DNA of 51,500 nt from Clostridiales bacterium UBA1728 (GTDB lineage: Bacteria; Bacillota; Clostridia; Oscillospirales; Oscillospiraceae). Under the pieces are notes generated by a model. It saw nothing but the letters and a program-made list of their open reading frames with translations. It ran no database searches and was not told the origin of the DNA. The position numbers and the translations under genes are program-made. The stretch covers positions 1 to 51,500 of the forward strand of contig DCIK01000008.1 in the NCBI GenBank assembly GCA_002315975.1, given 5' to 3'. Shown here in pieces: positions 22,400 through 33,151 of the stretch (the stretch's first letter is position 1; each line of letters starts with the position of its first letter).

Positions 22400-24453
22400 G
22401 ATTCTCTCCTTATCAGTCCTTTTTCCACGGCGTAATCCCAGAGAAAGCCCCGCACGGAGCCGTCTGAGAATCGCAGCACCACGGTGCTGCCGTTGAAGGA
22501 CTGAACCTTGCCATGACCGAAATGCCGGTGAACCAGCTCTTCGCCCACCCTCGGCTTTCCCTCGGGAATGTCCGAGAGGGGAAGGGGCGCTTTGGAATTC
22601 AGCAGCCAGGGACGCAGCTCCCGGAGGAAGGACTGGGGCTTGTCCTGATACTGGAAAAAGCAGAGCTCATTTTTCGCCCTCGTCATGGCCACATACAGCA
22701 GCCGCCTCTCCTCGGAGGCGGTTTTTCTTTCGTCCTCGCTTCTTGCCTCGGCGGTGCCGATGCTGGGCAGTACCCCGTCGTGGACATCCAGCAGGTACAC
22801 CCGGTCATACTCCAGCCCCTTGCTGGAGTGGACGGTGGAGAGCAGGAAGGGCACCGCCGTCTCGTTCACATGAGCGGCGATCAGCTCCCGCAGCTCCGAG
22901 ATCCGTCTGAGGAAGTCCTCCACACCCTCGGTCTGCGCCGAAAGCAGCAGGAGGATGGGGTATTTCTCCGCGTCCAGCTGCCGCTGCTCCACAAAATTGC
23001 TGTAGCCGATGGCACGCCAGACCCGCTCGATGACGGTGGCGCCGGTGTCGGCGCGGAGCGTCTTGAACTGGTTTTGCAGCTCAACAGCGGCGTTGTTTAC
23101 ATAATCCTGTATATCCGGCAGCTTCGCCAGCTCTTGCAGCACGCTTTTCCCGCTGATCCGGGCATTTTTTGCGGCGGCACAGGCGGCATCCCGGGAGATG
23201 AAGCGCCCCAGCTTATAGTAGATGCGCAGAAAGCAGTCGCCGTCATTCTCATTGAGGGCAAGGCGCAGAATATCGCACACATCGGTAACGATGCGATGGG
23301 AGAAGAAGGTTCCGTCCTGGGCGCGGCAGCGGTAGGGTATGCCCTCCCGCTCCAAAAGGTCGATGAGGGGCAGGGCGCTGTCGTTGTTCCGATAGAGCAC
23401 CGCCGTGTCCCGCTCGCAGTCTTTGGCCACTTGCAGCAGGTATTTATACTGGTTCTCCCGCCACATGGCGGGGATCAGGGTCAGGGTGGCCTCTTCTCCC
23501 CGGAAGGCCCGCAGGGTTTTGGGGAAGCGATCCGGCGACTTTTCCACGAAGTGCCGGGCCAGCTCCACAATGCGTTTGCCGCTGCGGAAGTTCTCCTCCA
23601 TCTTCAGCACCCGCGCCGGGGCATAGTCGGTCTCAAAGTGCAGCAGAGCCTCCGGCCATGCGGCGCGGAAGCCGTAGATGCTCTGATCCTCATCGCCCAC
23701 CATGAAAAGGCTCTCGCTCTCTCCGGCGAGAAGGCGGATGATCTCGTGCTGGATGCGGGAGGTGTCCTGAGCCTCGTCCACGGAGATGTGGCGGAAGCGG
23801 CTGCGGAAGTGTGAGAGTACCTCGCCCTTGCTGCGGAGAATCCGCAGGGCGTAGCCCATCTGATCGTCGTAATCCATGAGACTGCGGCGGCGCAGCTCGT
23901 CGTTGTATTCCTTATATATTTCCGGGAAGCCCGCAGGCTCCCACTTTCTTGTGGAAATCTCCTTTTCCGTCAGCAGCATATTCTTGCAGTAGGTGATGGC
24001 GGTGCGGATGTCCTTAACGGTGGAGTCCAGCGGGGGCTCCTTGCTTTTGCGGCGGTAGATGTCGCTGATGAGCTTATTCAGCTCCCCCTCGTTGTCCATC
24101 AGCGCGAAGGGCTCACGGAGGGACACATGGCGGGCGTACCAGCCCACGACGGTGGCGGAAAGGCCGTTGATGGTGCGCCACTCCATACGCTCGGAGAGCG
24201 CATCCCCGAAGAGGGAAGCGAAACGCTTTTTCATCTCCACGGTGGCGGCGCGGGTATAGGTGACGGTGAGAACGCTCTCCGGCTCCACGCCGTCTACGAA
24301 AAGGAGATAGCCCAGCCGCAGCACCAGCACCGTGGTCTTGCCGCTGCCGGGAACAGCCAGCAGCAGGGTGTTGCCCCGGTCGGAGAAGACCGCATCTCTC
24401 TGCTGATCGTTGAGCTTATTCATATATTTTTCGGCAAATTCTTCCCGCGTCAT
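22387..24453 (-). CDS. UvrD/PcrA-type superfamily 1 DNA helicase
   Basis: A 688-residue ATP-dependent 3'-5' helicase. Motifs in order: LNDQQRDAVF (Q motif), AVPGSGKTTVLVLRL (Walker A), SVDEAQDTSRIQHEII (motif II, DEAQ), VGDEDQSIYGFRAAWPE (III), STVHSSKGLEYDRVYLL (V) and RRLLYVAMTRAKNEL (VI). The C terminus carries a Tudor-like tail (EELVHRHFGHGKVQSF) seen in PcrA. It is about 40-70 residues shorter than typical PcrA, so it may be a paralogue rather than the essential helicase. Operon with ogg and the pentapeptide gene. Confidence 0.92.
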   Translation of the reverse strand: MTREEFAEKYMNKLNDQQRDAVFSDRGNTLLLAVPGSGKTTVLVLRLGYLLFVDGVEPESVLTVTYTRAATVEMKKRFASLFGDALSERMEWRTINGLSATVVGWYARHVSLREPFALMDNEGELNKLISDIYRRKSKEPPLDSTVKDIRTAITYCKNMLLTEKEISTRKWEPAGFPEIYKEYNDELRRRSLMDYDDQMGYALRILRSKGEVLSHFRSRFRHISVDEAQDTSRIQHEIIRLLAGESESLFMVGDEDQSIYGFRAAWPEALLHFETDYAPARVLKMEENFRSGKRIVELARHFVEKSPDRFPKTLRAFRGEEATLTLIPAMWRENQYKYLLQVAKDCERDTAVLYRNNDSALPLIDLLEREGIPYRCRAQDGTFFSHRIVTDVCDILRLALNENDGDCFLRIYYKLGRFISRDAACAAAKNARISGKSVLQELAKLPDIQDYVNNAAVELQNQFKTLRADTGATVIERVWRAIGYSNFVEQRQLDAEKYPILLLLSAQTEGVEDFLRRISELRELIAAHVNETAVPFLLSTVHSSKGLEYDRVYLLDVHDGVLPSIGTAEARSEDERKTASEERRLLYVAMTRAKNELCFFQYQDKPQSFLRELRPWLLNSKAPLPLSDIPEGKPRVGEELVHRHFGHGKVQSFNGSTVVLRFSDGSVRGFLWDYAVEKGLIRRESCVL

Positions 24454-24481
24454 GGCTTTTCTCCCTGAATTTCTGCTCCCT

Positions 24482-24511
24482 ATGATACCACAGTCATAAA
24501 GCGGTTGACAA
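24482..24511 (-). promoter_or_regulatory. Promoter of the helicase-ogg operon
   Basis: Minus-strand TTGTCA (24511-24506) and TATCAT (24487-24482) with an 18-base spacer and TGG before the -10. Its -35 overlaps the -35 of the divergent valS promoter. Confidence 0.65.
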
Positions 24512-24533
24512 GTCCCTGAAAAAAGGCTATAAT
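24505..24533 (+). promoter_or_regulatory. Promoter of the valS T-box transcript
   Basis: TTGACA (24505-24510) and TATAAT (24528-24533), 17-base spacer: a perfect consensus. Start point near 24540. Confidence 0.9.
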
Positions 24534-24540
24534 CCCCTTA

Positions 24541-24781
24541 TTCAAAGGCAGAGATGAGGAGGAGTAGCCCTCATGCAGAGCCCACAGAGAGGACGCGGCT
24601 GGTGGAAAGCGTCTGGGCAGGCAAGGGTGAAGGTCGCCTCGGAGCTGTCCGCGTGAAGGAGAGTAGCGCGGAACCGGGTTCTCCCGTTACAGAGATCGGA
24701 GTGCCATGGGTCTCCCATGGAATTCGGGTGGTACCACGTAAGTTTTTTTACGCCCCGGAACATCTGTTCCGGGGCTTTTTT
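24541..24781 (+). promoter_or_regulatory. T-box riboswitch controlling valS
   Basis: A tRNA-sensing leader. The T-box core GGGTGGTACCACG lies at 24726-24738 and would pair through its UGGN part with the CCA end of uncharged tRNA. A terminator follows: CCCCGGAACA (24753-24762), TC, TGTTCCGGGG (24765-24774), then C and six T. The leader starts with an AGAGATGAG-type stem I, and a likely specifier codon GTC (Val) is at 24633-24635 in GAAGGTCGCC. Uncharged tRNA-Val should favour the antiterminator and read-through into valS. Confidence 0.9.
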
Positions 24782-24783
24782 GA

Positions 24784-24965
24784 CCCCTCAGGCGCTTCGC
24801 GCCAGCTCCCCTTTCAGGGGAGCCATTATTGGAGTCTCCCCTGAAAGGGGAGGGAGCCGCTGGCTTTCCCGCCTTGCCTCCCCTGAAAGGGGAGGGAGCC
24901 GCTGGCTTTCCCGCCTTGCCTCCCCTGAAAGGGGAGGGGGACCGCGCAGCGGTGGAGGGGTCATC
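24784..24965. repeat. Palindromic tandem repeat in the valS leader
   Basis: A 42-base unit starting CTCCCCTGAAAGGGGAG is present in full at 24836-24877 and 24878-24919, and a third partial unit starts at 24920. An inverted copy of its palindromic core lies at about 24804-24822. The flanks (CAGGCGCTTCGCGCC on the left; GACCGCGCAGCGGTGGAGGGG on the right) also pair locally. It lies after the T-box terminator and before the valS ribosome-binding site. Related cores recur near 38500 and 47874. Confidence 0.88.
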
Positions 24966-24999
24966 CGCATTTTGCAATTTCATAGGAGGATTACAATAC

Positions 25000-27621
<2,622 letters not shown>

Positions 27622-27633
27622 TAAACAGAACAG

Positions 27634-27675
27634 AAAATACCGGGTATCGCCAACGGAAGATACCCGGTATTTTTT
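27634..27675 (+). terminator. Terminator after valS
   Basis: ATACCGGGTATC (27637-27648) pairs with GATACCCGGTAT (27659-27670), then a run of T residues. A-rich flank on the other side makes it usable for the convergent flavodoxin gene too. Confidence 0.92.
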
Positions 27676-27692
27676 GAGCCTGTATTCGTTTT

Positions 27693-28196
27693 TTACTTAT
27701 CGAACAGGGCGTGGGCCTTGTTGGCCAGACGCTCGCCGTAGGTCTTGCAGAGATCGGCCTTCTGATCCAGCGTCTCAGCGGCCAGAGCGGGGCCGATGTG
27801 GATGAAGGGGCGGCCCAGAGAGGTACCGCTGGAATAAACCACCATGCCCTTGAGCAGCAGCATGGAAACCATGGTCATAATGGCCAGCTCACCGCCGCCG
27901 CCATCGGGGCTGTTCTCGGTGGTGAAGCAGGCACCCAGCTTGTCGGCCAGCTTGTAAGCGCCGGACATCTGAATCCACTGCATCATGGGCCAGGACAGGT
28001 TCGCGGAATAAACGGGGCTGCCGAAAATCACGGCATCGCTGGAATTGATATAGTCCTTGTCGGGGTTGGGGTCTTCCTTCAGGTTGAAGATGCGAACCTC
28101 CGTATTCTCCACGGCGGCGGCACCCTCGGCGATCCAGCCTGCGCACTTGGCGGTATTGCCGGACTGACTGTAAACAATGATGCTGATTCTGCTCAT
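27693..28196 (-). CDS. Flavodoxin-fold NAD(P)H-dependent oxidoreductase
   Basis: A 167-residue flavodoxin-like protein starting at the ATG at 28196, close behind GGAGGAG. IIVYSQSGNTAKCAGWIAEG is the FMN phosphate-binding loop and FGSPVYSANLSWPMMQW resembles the WrbA/NAD(P)H:quinone oxidoreductase isoalloxazine loop; FTTENSPDGGGG follows the third binding loop position. It probably carries FMN and reduces quinones or other acceptors. The electron partner is unknown. Monocistronic, with its own promoter. Confidence 0.85.
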   Translation of the reverse strand: MSRISIIVYSQSGNTAKCAGWIAEGAAAVENTEVRIFNLKEDPNPDKDYINSSDAVIFGSPVYSANLSWPMMQWIQMSGAYKLADKLGACFTTENSPDGGGGELAIMTMVSMLLLKGMVVYSSGTSLGRPFIHIGPALAAETLDQKADLCKTYGERLANKAHALFDK

Positions 28197-28241
28197 TTGC
28201 TCTCCTCCAATGTAATATATTTCGGGGCTCACAACAGTTAT

Positions 28242-28270
28242 ATTTTAGCAAAGCCGGATAAGCTTTGCAA
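28242..28270 (-). promoter_or_regulatory. Promoter of the flavodoxin-fold gene
   Basis: Minus-strand TTGCAA (28270-28265) and TAAAAT (28247-28242), 17-base spacer. Leader about 40 nt. Confidence 0.7.
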
Positions 28271-28343
28271 GGGTTTTTTATTTTTTCGTGTGTTTTCCAT
28301 GTTTGTTATAATAAATTCTCTGTTTCTTTGTTTATTTCGTGTA

Positions 28344-28372
28344 TAGACAAATGTCCGTTTCTCATGTATATT
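28344..28372 (+). promoter_or_regulatory. Promoter of the candidate structured RNA
   Basis: TAGACA (28344-28349) and TATATT (28367-28372), 17-base spacer, in an AT-rich tract. The predicted start is near 28376-28380. Confidence 0.6.
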
Positions 28373-28375
28373 ATA

Positions 28376-28601
28376 CCCATCAAGAGCAAAGGATGTGGTT
28401 CCGATGGGCCATAAAGGACACTACCAGAAAGAATAAAATTCGGAGGTACAGTCCCATGGGCTAAGCACAGCCGCCAGTCTCCTGAGTTTCGCGGCACTCA
28501 GAATTGAAGAAAGAGAGGTTAATCAAGGATGTTAGATACCAAGAACTCAGAGGAATGACCCCGAATCACGGAAGTTGTGTGATTCGGGGTCATTCCTTTT
28601 T
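28376..28601 (+). ncRNA. Candidate free-standing structured RNA (~225 nt)
   Basis: A non-coding stretch with its own promoter and a very strong terminator, carrying many compatible helices. CCCATC (28376-28381) pairs with GATGGG (28403-28408). GGAC-AC-TACC (28416-28425) pairs with GGTA-CA-GTCC (28445-28454) around a small internal loop. GGCT (28459-28462) pairs with AGCC (28469-28472). CTGAGT (28482-28487) pairs with ACTCAG (28496-28501), and GCGGC in that loop (28491-28495) can pair with GCCGC (28470-28474) as a pseudoknot. The end is an 18-base perfect stem (28552-28569 with 28579-28596) and five T. Size and setting recall the raiA-type RNAs of Clostridia, but I cannot confirm the family. 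No gene follows on the same strand, so it is not an obvious riboswitch. Confidence 0.65.
28552..28601 (+). terminator. Terminator of the candidate structured RNA
   Basis: An 18-base perfect stem with a nine-base loop followed by TTTTT (28597-28601). On the minus strand there is no clear T-run after the stem, so it belongs to the plus-strand RNA. Confidence 0.92.
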
Positions 28602-28610
28602 ATTGCCCTT

Positions 28611-30089
28611 TTACTCCGCGTACTGCGCCAGAGCGGAGCTGTCGAGGCTCTCGAAGCGGCGGAGGAAGGGCAGCAGCTCCCGGGCGATCTCCTTTACGCC
28701 GCCTTCTTCATCGCTCTCGATGTTCAGCGGCAGCAGAGGATCGTGGAGAGAGAGGCGCAGCAGGAACCAGCCGCTGCCGATATTCACGCGCACACCCTCA
28801 TAATTTTCTTCTTCCGCCTTCCAGCCGGGGGCGGTTTTTGCATATGCGGCCAGCTCGTCCAGAACGCCCTGACCGTAGGCGGCGAAATCGGGAACGCTGA
28901 TGTTCATGCGGAACTCTATGGCCTCCCGGGGCTCTGCGAGGCCGGTGAGCAGGCTCTCCAGACTGCCGCGCTTCACCAGCTCGGAGAGCAGGCGGGTCAT
29001 GAGATAGGCGCCGTCATCGAGGAAGTAATTCTCCTTCAACGCGCCGTGACCGGAGGTCTCCATGGCCATCTGGCAGTCCTGACCCAGCCCGTTGAGGCGC
29101 AGACCCTCGTTAATCACATTGCGGTAGCCCCGCTTGAAGCGGCGATGGACACCGCCCCGCTCCCGGATGAACTGCGCAAGGCCGGTGGAGGTGATGGAGT
29201 CGGTGACGATAGTGGTGCCCGGATGCTCGGCGAGGAGTATGGCGGAGAGGGCGGCAATGATGCGGTTGCGGTTCAGCTCCGTGCCGTCGGGAAGTACGGC
29301 ACCGGCGCGGTCCACATCGGTATCGAAGATCACGCCCAGCGCGGCACCGTTCTCCAGCACGGCCTGACGGATGCTCTCCATGGCGGTTTTGTCCTCGGGG
29401 TTGGGGATGTGGTTGGGGAAGCTGCCGTCCGGCTCCAGATAGCGGCTGCCTGTGGTGTCGGCGCCCAGAGGCTCCAGCACATCGCGGGCATAGAAGCCGC
29501 CCATGCCGTTGCCCGCATCCACCACGATGCGCAGACCCGCAAAGGGCTGCTCTTTTCCGGTGAAGCCCTTGATCTTCTCCCGAAGCTGGGCAGCGTAAAC
29601 GCTCATGAACTCGCCCTGCCGGGGCTCTCCGGCGGCGGCATAGCCCGTGTGCTCTTCGGAGGCAGCAAGGGCGAGAATCTCGCGGATGTCCCCGTCCTCC
29701 AGACCGCCCTCGGCGGTGAAGAACTTGTAGCCGTTGCGCTCCATGGGCAGGTGACTGGCGGTGGCCATCACCGCGCCGTCAAAGCGGCAGCCCTCGGTGA
29801 CGGTGGTCATGAACATGGCGGGGGTGGTGGCCATGCCCATGTCGGTGACGCTCATACCCTCGGCGGCAAGAGCCTTGCCCAGCTCCGTCAGCAGCATTTC
29901 GCCGCTGAGACGGCAGTCCCGCCCCAGCGCCACGGTGCAGGGACGACGGAAGCGCTTCTGCAGCCAGAGAGCGAAGCCCCTGCCGATGTCATAGCAGGCC
30001 TCCGGCGTTAGGTTGACGCTCTTGCCGCCCTCCACGGCGATGGCCACGCCGCGTATGTCGCTGCCATTCTGCAGCTTGGAATAGTCCAT
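28611..30089 (-). CDS. Phosphomannomutase/phosphoglucomutase family enzyme
   Basis: A 492-residue alpha-D-phosphohexomutase. The catalytic phosphoserine is in MATASHLP, the metal-binding loop is DTDVDRAG and the sugar-binding region includes ETSGHGALKEN. The C-terminal phosphate-contact motif is less clear than usual (NIGSGWFLLRLS instead of RPSGTEP), which is seen in ManB/CpsG-like branches. It interconverts hexose-1- and hexose-6-phosphates, perhaps for exopolysaccharide or cell-wall sugars. GGAGG precedes the ATG. A second, different mutase lies at 46123-47844. Confidence 0.9.
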   Translation of the reverse strand: MDYSKLQNGSDIRGVAIAVEGGKSVNLTPEACYDIGRGFALWLQKRFRRPCTVALGRDCRLSGEMLLTELGKALAAEGMSVTDMGMATTPAMFMTTVTEGCRFDGAVMATASHLPMERNGYKFFTAEGGLEDGDIREILALAASEEHTGYAAAGEPRQGEFMSVYAAQLREKIKGFTGKEQPFAGLRIVVDAGNGMGGFYARDVLEPLGADTTGSRYLEPDGSFPNHIPNPEDKTAMESIRQAVLENGAALGVIFDTDVDRAGAVLPDGTELNRNRIIAALSAILLAEHPGTTIVTDSITSTGLAQFIRERGGVHRRFKRGYRNVINEGLRLNGLGQDCQMAMETSGHGALKENYFLDDGAYLMTRLLSELVKRGSLESLLTGLAEPREAIEFRMNISVPDFAAYGQGVLDELAAYAKTAPGWKAEEENYEGVRVNIGSGWFLLRLSLHDPLLPLNIESDEEGGVKEIARELLPFLRRFESLDSSALAQYAE

Positions 30090-30128
30090 GGTTGTATATC
30101 CTCCAATTTGAAAAATATATTCCGCTTT

Positions 30129-30293
30129 GGGGCTTTAAAAAAGCCTGTCATTGCGAGGAGCGAAGCGACGTGGCAATCCGTATTCTCTGCGGCTCGTCCG
30201 GGAGGCCGAGCCCTACAAGGGAGCCGTGGGAGACGGATTGCCACACCGGGGCGCGGACGCTTTCGCAATGACAGGGAGTATTTTTACAGCCTC
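30129..30293. repeat. MITE-like palindromic repeat, copy B, with nested palindrome
   Basis: Same family as copy A: GGGGCT at 30129, arms CCTGTCATTGCGAGGAGCGA and GTGGCAATCCGT on the left, ACGGATTGCCAC and TCGCAATGACAGGG on the right, ending TACAGCCTC at 30293. Its centre differs from the other copies: 30190-30217 holds a second repeat type (CGGCTCGTCCGGGAGGCCGA...) also found at 43796, 47921 and 48001. Confidence 0.88.
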
Positions 30294-30297
30294 TTTT

Positions 30298-30963
30298 TTA
30301 TTCTTCCTCGTACATCCTCGCAAAGAACTCTCCGTAGGGTCTGAGCCAGCTGTAGCCATCGCAGAGAAGCTGCGGCAGCTCGGGGCGCAGCACATCTCCG
30401 CCGAAGTCGTGGCTGCACTCGATGAAGATGCTCTTCTTGTTGTACCACGGGTTCAGAAGCTCGCCCACATCGCCCTTGTGACGCTTGTAGTCCTGACCGC
30501 CCAGCCGGAACTTCTTCTGTCGGTTCAGCCGTTTGGCCAGCCGCTCGGCTGTACCCTTGTCGGCCTCCAGCAGAGTGCGCCAGCGGCTCATCCGGGCGGG
30601 ATCGCCCCACACGCCCACGCCGTAGCTGTAGTCGGCAGGGCCGATTTCAAACCAGAGACTCAGCTCGCCCCTCCAGCTCCGGGGGTGCAGGGAGAACCAC
30701 AGATGCTCCTTGTAGGGCCCCCGGCCGTAGAGCCTCCGGGCATCCCGGTAGATGCGGGAGATGTGCAGGCTCACATCCTCGCCGTAGGCCTCCTGCGTCA
30801 GAGCGCAGGTCTCATAGGCCAGAGCCTCGAAGGGCTCCTTCACGAGGGTGACAAACTGCTGTCTGTGCTCCTCGAACCAGCTTCGTTCGTTGTGCAGCAG
30901 CAAATCCCAGTAGAAGGCCGAAGCCTCCTCGGTAAAGCCGGTAAATCGGATGGTGTCTTTCAT
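30298..30963 (-). CDS. DUF2461 family protein
   Basis: A 221-residue protein matching DUF2461 (TIGR02453): RFTGFTEEASAFYWDLLLHNERSWFEEHR near the start and SRIYRDARRLYGRGPYKEHLWFSL in the middle. The family is widespread and has no firmly assigned function. No signal peptide. Its ATG overlaps the U32 gene's stop by four bases, so the two are co-translated. Confidence 0.87.
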   Translation of the reverse strand: MKDTIRFTGFTEEASAFYWDLLLHNERSWFEEHRQQFVTLVKEPFEALAYETCALTQEAYGEDVSLHISRIYRDARRLYGRGPYKEHLWFSLHPRSWRGELSLWFEIGPADYSYGVGVWGDPARMSRWRTLLEADKGTAERLAKRLNRQKKFRLGGQDYKRHKGDVGELLNPWYNKKSIFIECSHDFGGDVLRPELPQLLCDGYSWLRPYGEFFARMYEEE

Positions 30964-33008
30964 TGCAGCTCCCGATAGTAAAGCCCGCCGGTGCGCTTGT
31001 CGGCGCTTTTGCGGCGCAGATCGTAATCCGTCAGCACGGTTTCAATGTCCTTTTCGCTCTCGCGGGTGAAATAGAAGAGCAGGTAGTCAAAGCCCCGCAG
31101 GTCCCGCTCGGCGATGTGCAGAGGCAGATTGTTCAGCAGGGTGGAATAGTGCTTTTCCGTGCACTCCACCGGGAAGCGGATGCCCAGCCGGTCGGTGATG
31201 CTGCCGCTGCCGCCGCATTTGCCGCAGCCGATATTGGCCTTCACCGGGCAGTTCCGCCAGCGCATCAACGGCAGATAGCCATAGGCGAAGATACCCCTGG
31301 GAATCTCGCAGCCGATGGCTCTGGCCTTGCTCATCTGCAGCTCATAGGACAGCGCCGCCGTTTCCAGTCCCTGCTTTTCATATTCCCGCAGGGCGGTGGA
31401 GTTGAGGATATTCAGAGCGCAGCCGCCGTGCACCGCAAGACCCAGCTCCCGCCCCAGCCGGAGGGCGTAGACATTGTCCGCCACGATGCCCCGCAGTCCC
31501 AGATTCCGCAGCTCCCGCAGGTGCCGGGCAAAGGCCGGCTCGTCCTCGGGGAAGAGCACCGCCGGAGTCTCGCAGAGGAGCTTATCCCCCAAGCGCTCGA
31601 GAATTTCAGCGTCAATTTCGCCGGCGGGGAGGATGATCTTTTCAAAGCGCTCCGCAAGGGTAAGCTGCTCCTTTTTGTAAAACCGCGCCCAGTATGCAGG
31701 CTCGGCGGGGGCGGTATGCTTTGCGCTCTTTTCGCTTTCGCTCTCTATATAGGGGTAAGACTTGCCCACGCTGCGCTCGCCCAGCATTTTCTCCAGTGCT
31801 TCCCTTCTCAGGGCGTTGAGGGCGGAGGCAGGGAGCATGAGCCCCGGCGCGATATGAGCCTCAAAGCTGCCCACGGTGAAGGGCGTGCCGCCGCACTTGC
31901 AGAGATTTTTCCCGGCACTGTCGCTGTCCATGGGGCGGTTCAGCGCTGTCTGCGGCTTTTCGCCCTCCACGGTAACGCAGCGTTCCCCGTCGCTGACACT
32001 GAGGGAGGAGCCGTTTTCGTCAGCCGTAAAGCGGAAGTCCAGCGCGATGCGGCCCAGCTCGCCCTTATAGAGGTTCTGCAGCTCTTTATATACCTTCTCC
32101 GCGCCGGTAACATCCTCCTTGGTGCGGAAGCCGAACATATCCTGATCCCGTCTGCCGGTGAGGTAGCCGTCGGTAAAGCCGCTGCGGGAGAACACATTGC
32201 GAAGCTGCTGCTCGTCATAGGGCTGTCCCTCTCTGGCAAGACGACAGGCAGTGACGGCGGCGGCCACATACTCCGGCCGCTTCATACGGCCTTCAATTTT
32301 CAGGGAGGTGACACCCGCCTCCTCCAGCTCTCCGATATGGGAGATGAGGCTCATGTCCTTCAAAGAGAGGGCGTAATGCGCCTTCCCCGCCTGCCAGTCC
32401 AGGCGGCAGGGCTGGGCACAGAGACCCCGGTTGCCGCTGCGTCCCCCGATCATGCCGGAGAGATAGCAGGCACCGCTGACCGACATACAGTGAGCGCCGT
32501 GGACAAAGGCTTCGGCGGCGGTCTCCGGGGAGATGGCGGAGCAGATGGCCTCCATTTCCCTGAGGCTCAGCTCCCGGGCCAGCATGATGCTCTGAAAGCC
32601 CAGCCGTTCCAGCTCCAGCGCACCGCTGACATTGTGCACCACCGTCTGGGTGGAGGAAAAGCGTGTCAATGACGGGTAGTGGCGCTTGCAGTAGTCCAGC
32701 ACCGACAGGTCCTGAATGATCACCGCGTCGGGGCCCGCCGCCGCCACCTCGTCCAGCGTGGCGGCAAGGGCGGACATCTCCTCGTCCATCACCAGGGTGT
32801 TGACCGTTACATATACCTTTACCCCTCTGCCGTGGCAGTACCGCACCGCCTCGGGGAGGGTATTGTCATCAAAGTTGGTGGCGTTGCGCCGTGCGTTGAA
32901 GCCTCCGGCACCCAGATAGACCGCATCGGCTCCGCAGCGCACCGCCGCATAGACCTGCTCCATGGCACCCGCCGGCGCCATAATCTCGGCTCTCTCCGCT
33001 CTTCTCAT
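30960..33008 (-). CDS. U32 family peptidase-like protein (RlhA/TrhP type)
   Basis: A 682-residue protein starting at the ATG at 33008 (AGAGGCG upstream). The U32 core has EIMAPAGAMEQVYAAVRCGADAVYLG, the FVHGAHCMSVSGACYLSGMIGGRSGNRGLCAQPCR block whose Cys residues bind an Fe-S cluster, and SLKIEGRMKRPEYVAAAV. A long C-terminal region with further Cys (CPVKANIGCGKCGG) follows, as in the DUF3656-containing RlhA subgroup. Members hydroxylate 23S rRNA C2501 or tRNA U34 using prephenate; collagenase activity is an older label. Which RNA is the target here is not clear. Confidence 0.87.
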   Translation of the reverse strand: MRRAERAEIMAPAGAMEQVYAAVRCGADAVYLGAGGFNARRNATNFDDNTLPEAVRYCHGRGVKVYVTVNTLVMDEEMSALAATLDEVAAAGPDAVIIQDLSVLDYCKRHYPSLTRFSSTQTVVHNVSGALELERLGFQSIMLARELSLREMEAICSAISPETAAEAFVHGAHCMSVSGACYLSGMIGGRSGNRGLCAQPCRLDWQAGKAHYALSLKDMSLISHIGELEEAGVTSLKIEGRMKRPEYVAAAVTACRLAREGQPYDEQQLRNVFSRSGFTDGYLTGRRDQDMFGFRTKEDVTGAEKVYKELQNLYKGELGRIALDFRFTADENGSSLSVSDGERCVTVEGEKPQTALNRPMDSDSAGKNLCKCGGTPFTVGSFEAHIAPGLMLPASALNALRREALEKMLGERSVGKSYPYIESESEKSAKHTAPAEPAYWARFYKKEQLTLAERFEKIILPAGEIDAEILERLGDKLLCETPAVLFPEDEPAFARHLRELRNLGLRGIVADNVYALRLGRELGLAVHGGCALNILNSTALREYEKQGLETAALSYELQMSKARAIGCEIPRGIFAYGYLPLMRWRNCPVKANIGCGKCGGSGSITDRLGIRFPVECTEKHYSTLLNNLPLHIAERDLRGFDYLLFYFTRESEKDIETVLTDYDLRRKSADKRTGGLYYRELQ

Positions 33009-33116
33009 GGAATCGCCTCTTTTCGTTACAATTACGGTTATTTTACACCCTTTTTCCCCATTTCGCAAGGGCTGAACTTCCTGAGAAAAAAAGCTGTTTT
33101 TTCCGAAAGATTGTGG

Positions 33117-33122
33117 TATAAT
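33117..33122 (+). promoter_or_regulatory. Extended -10 promoter of the PIG-L gene
   Basis: TATAAT at 33117-33122 preceded by TGG (extended -10); only weak -35 candidates lie about 17 bases upstream. Transcription would start about 22 bases before the TTG start codon. Confidence 0.6.
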
Positions 33123-33151
33123 GGAATATCCTCGAAAAGGAGGGTTTGTGC

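Noticed and set aside
24836..24940. CRISPR array
   Set aside because: The 42-base units are tandem without unique spacers and are internally palindromic; no cas gene is nearby.
24829..24999. N-terminal extension of ValRS through the tandem repeat
   Set aside because: The repeat happens to be open in this frame; a strong AGGAGG and ATG at 25000 match the normal ValRS start.
28529..28558. Nine-codon open frame (ATG to TGA) inside the candidate structured RNA
   Set aside because: The only purine-rich site is one base from the ATG and the frame overlaps the terminator stem; a leader peptide is not supported.
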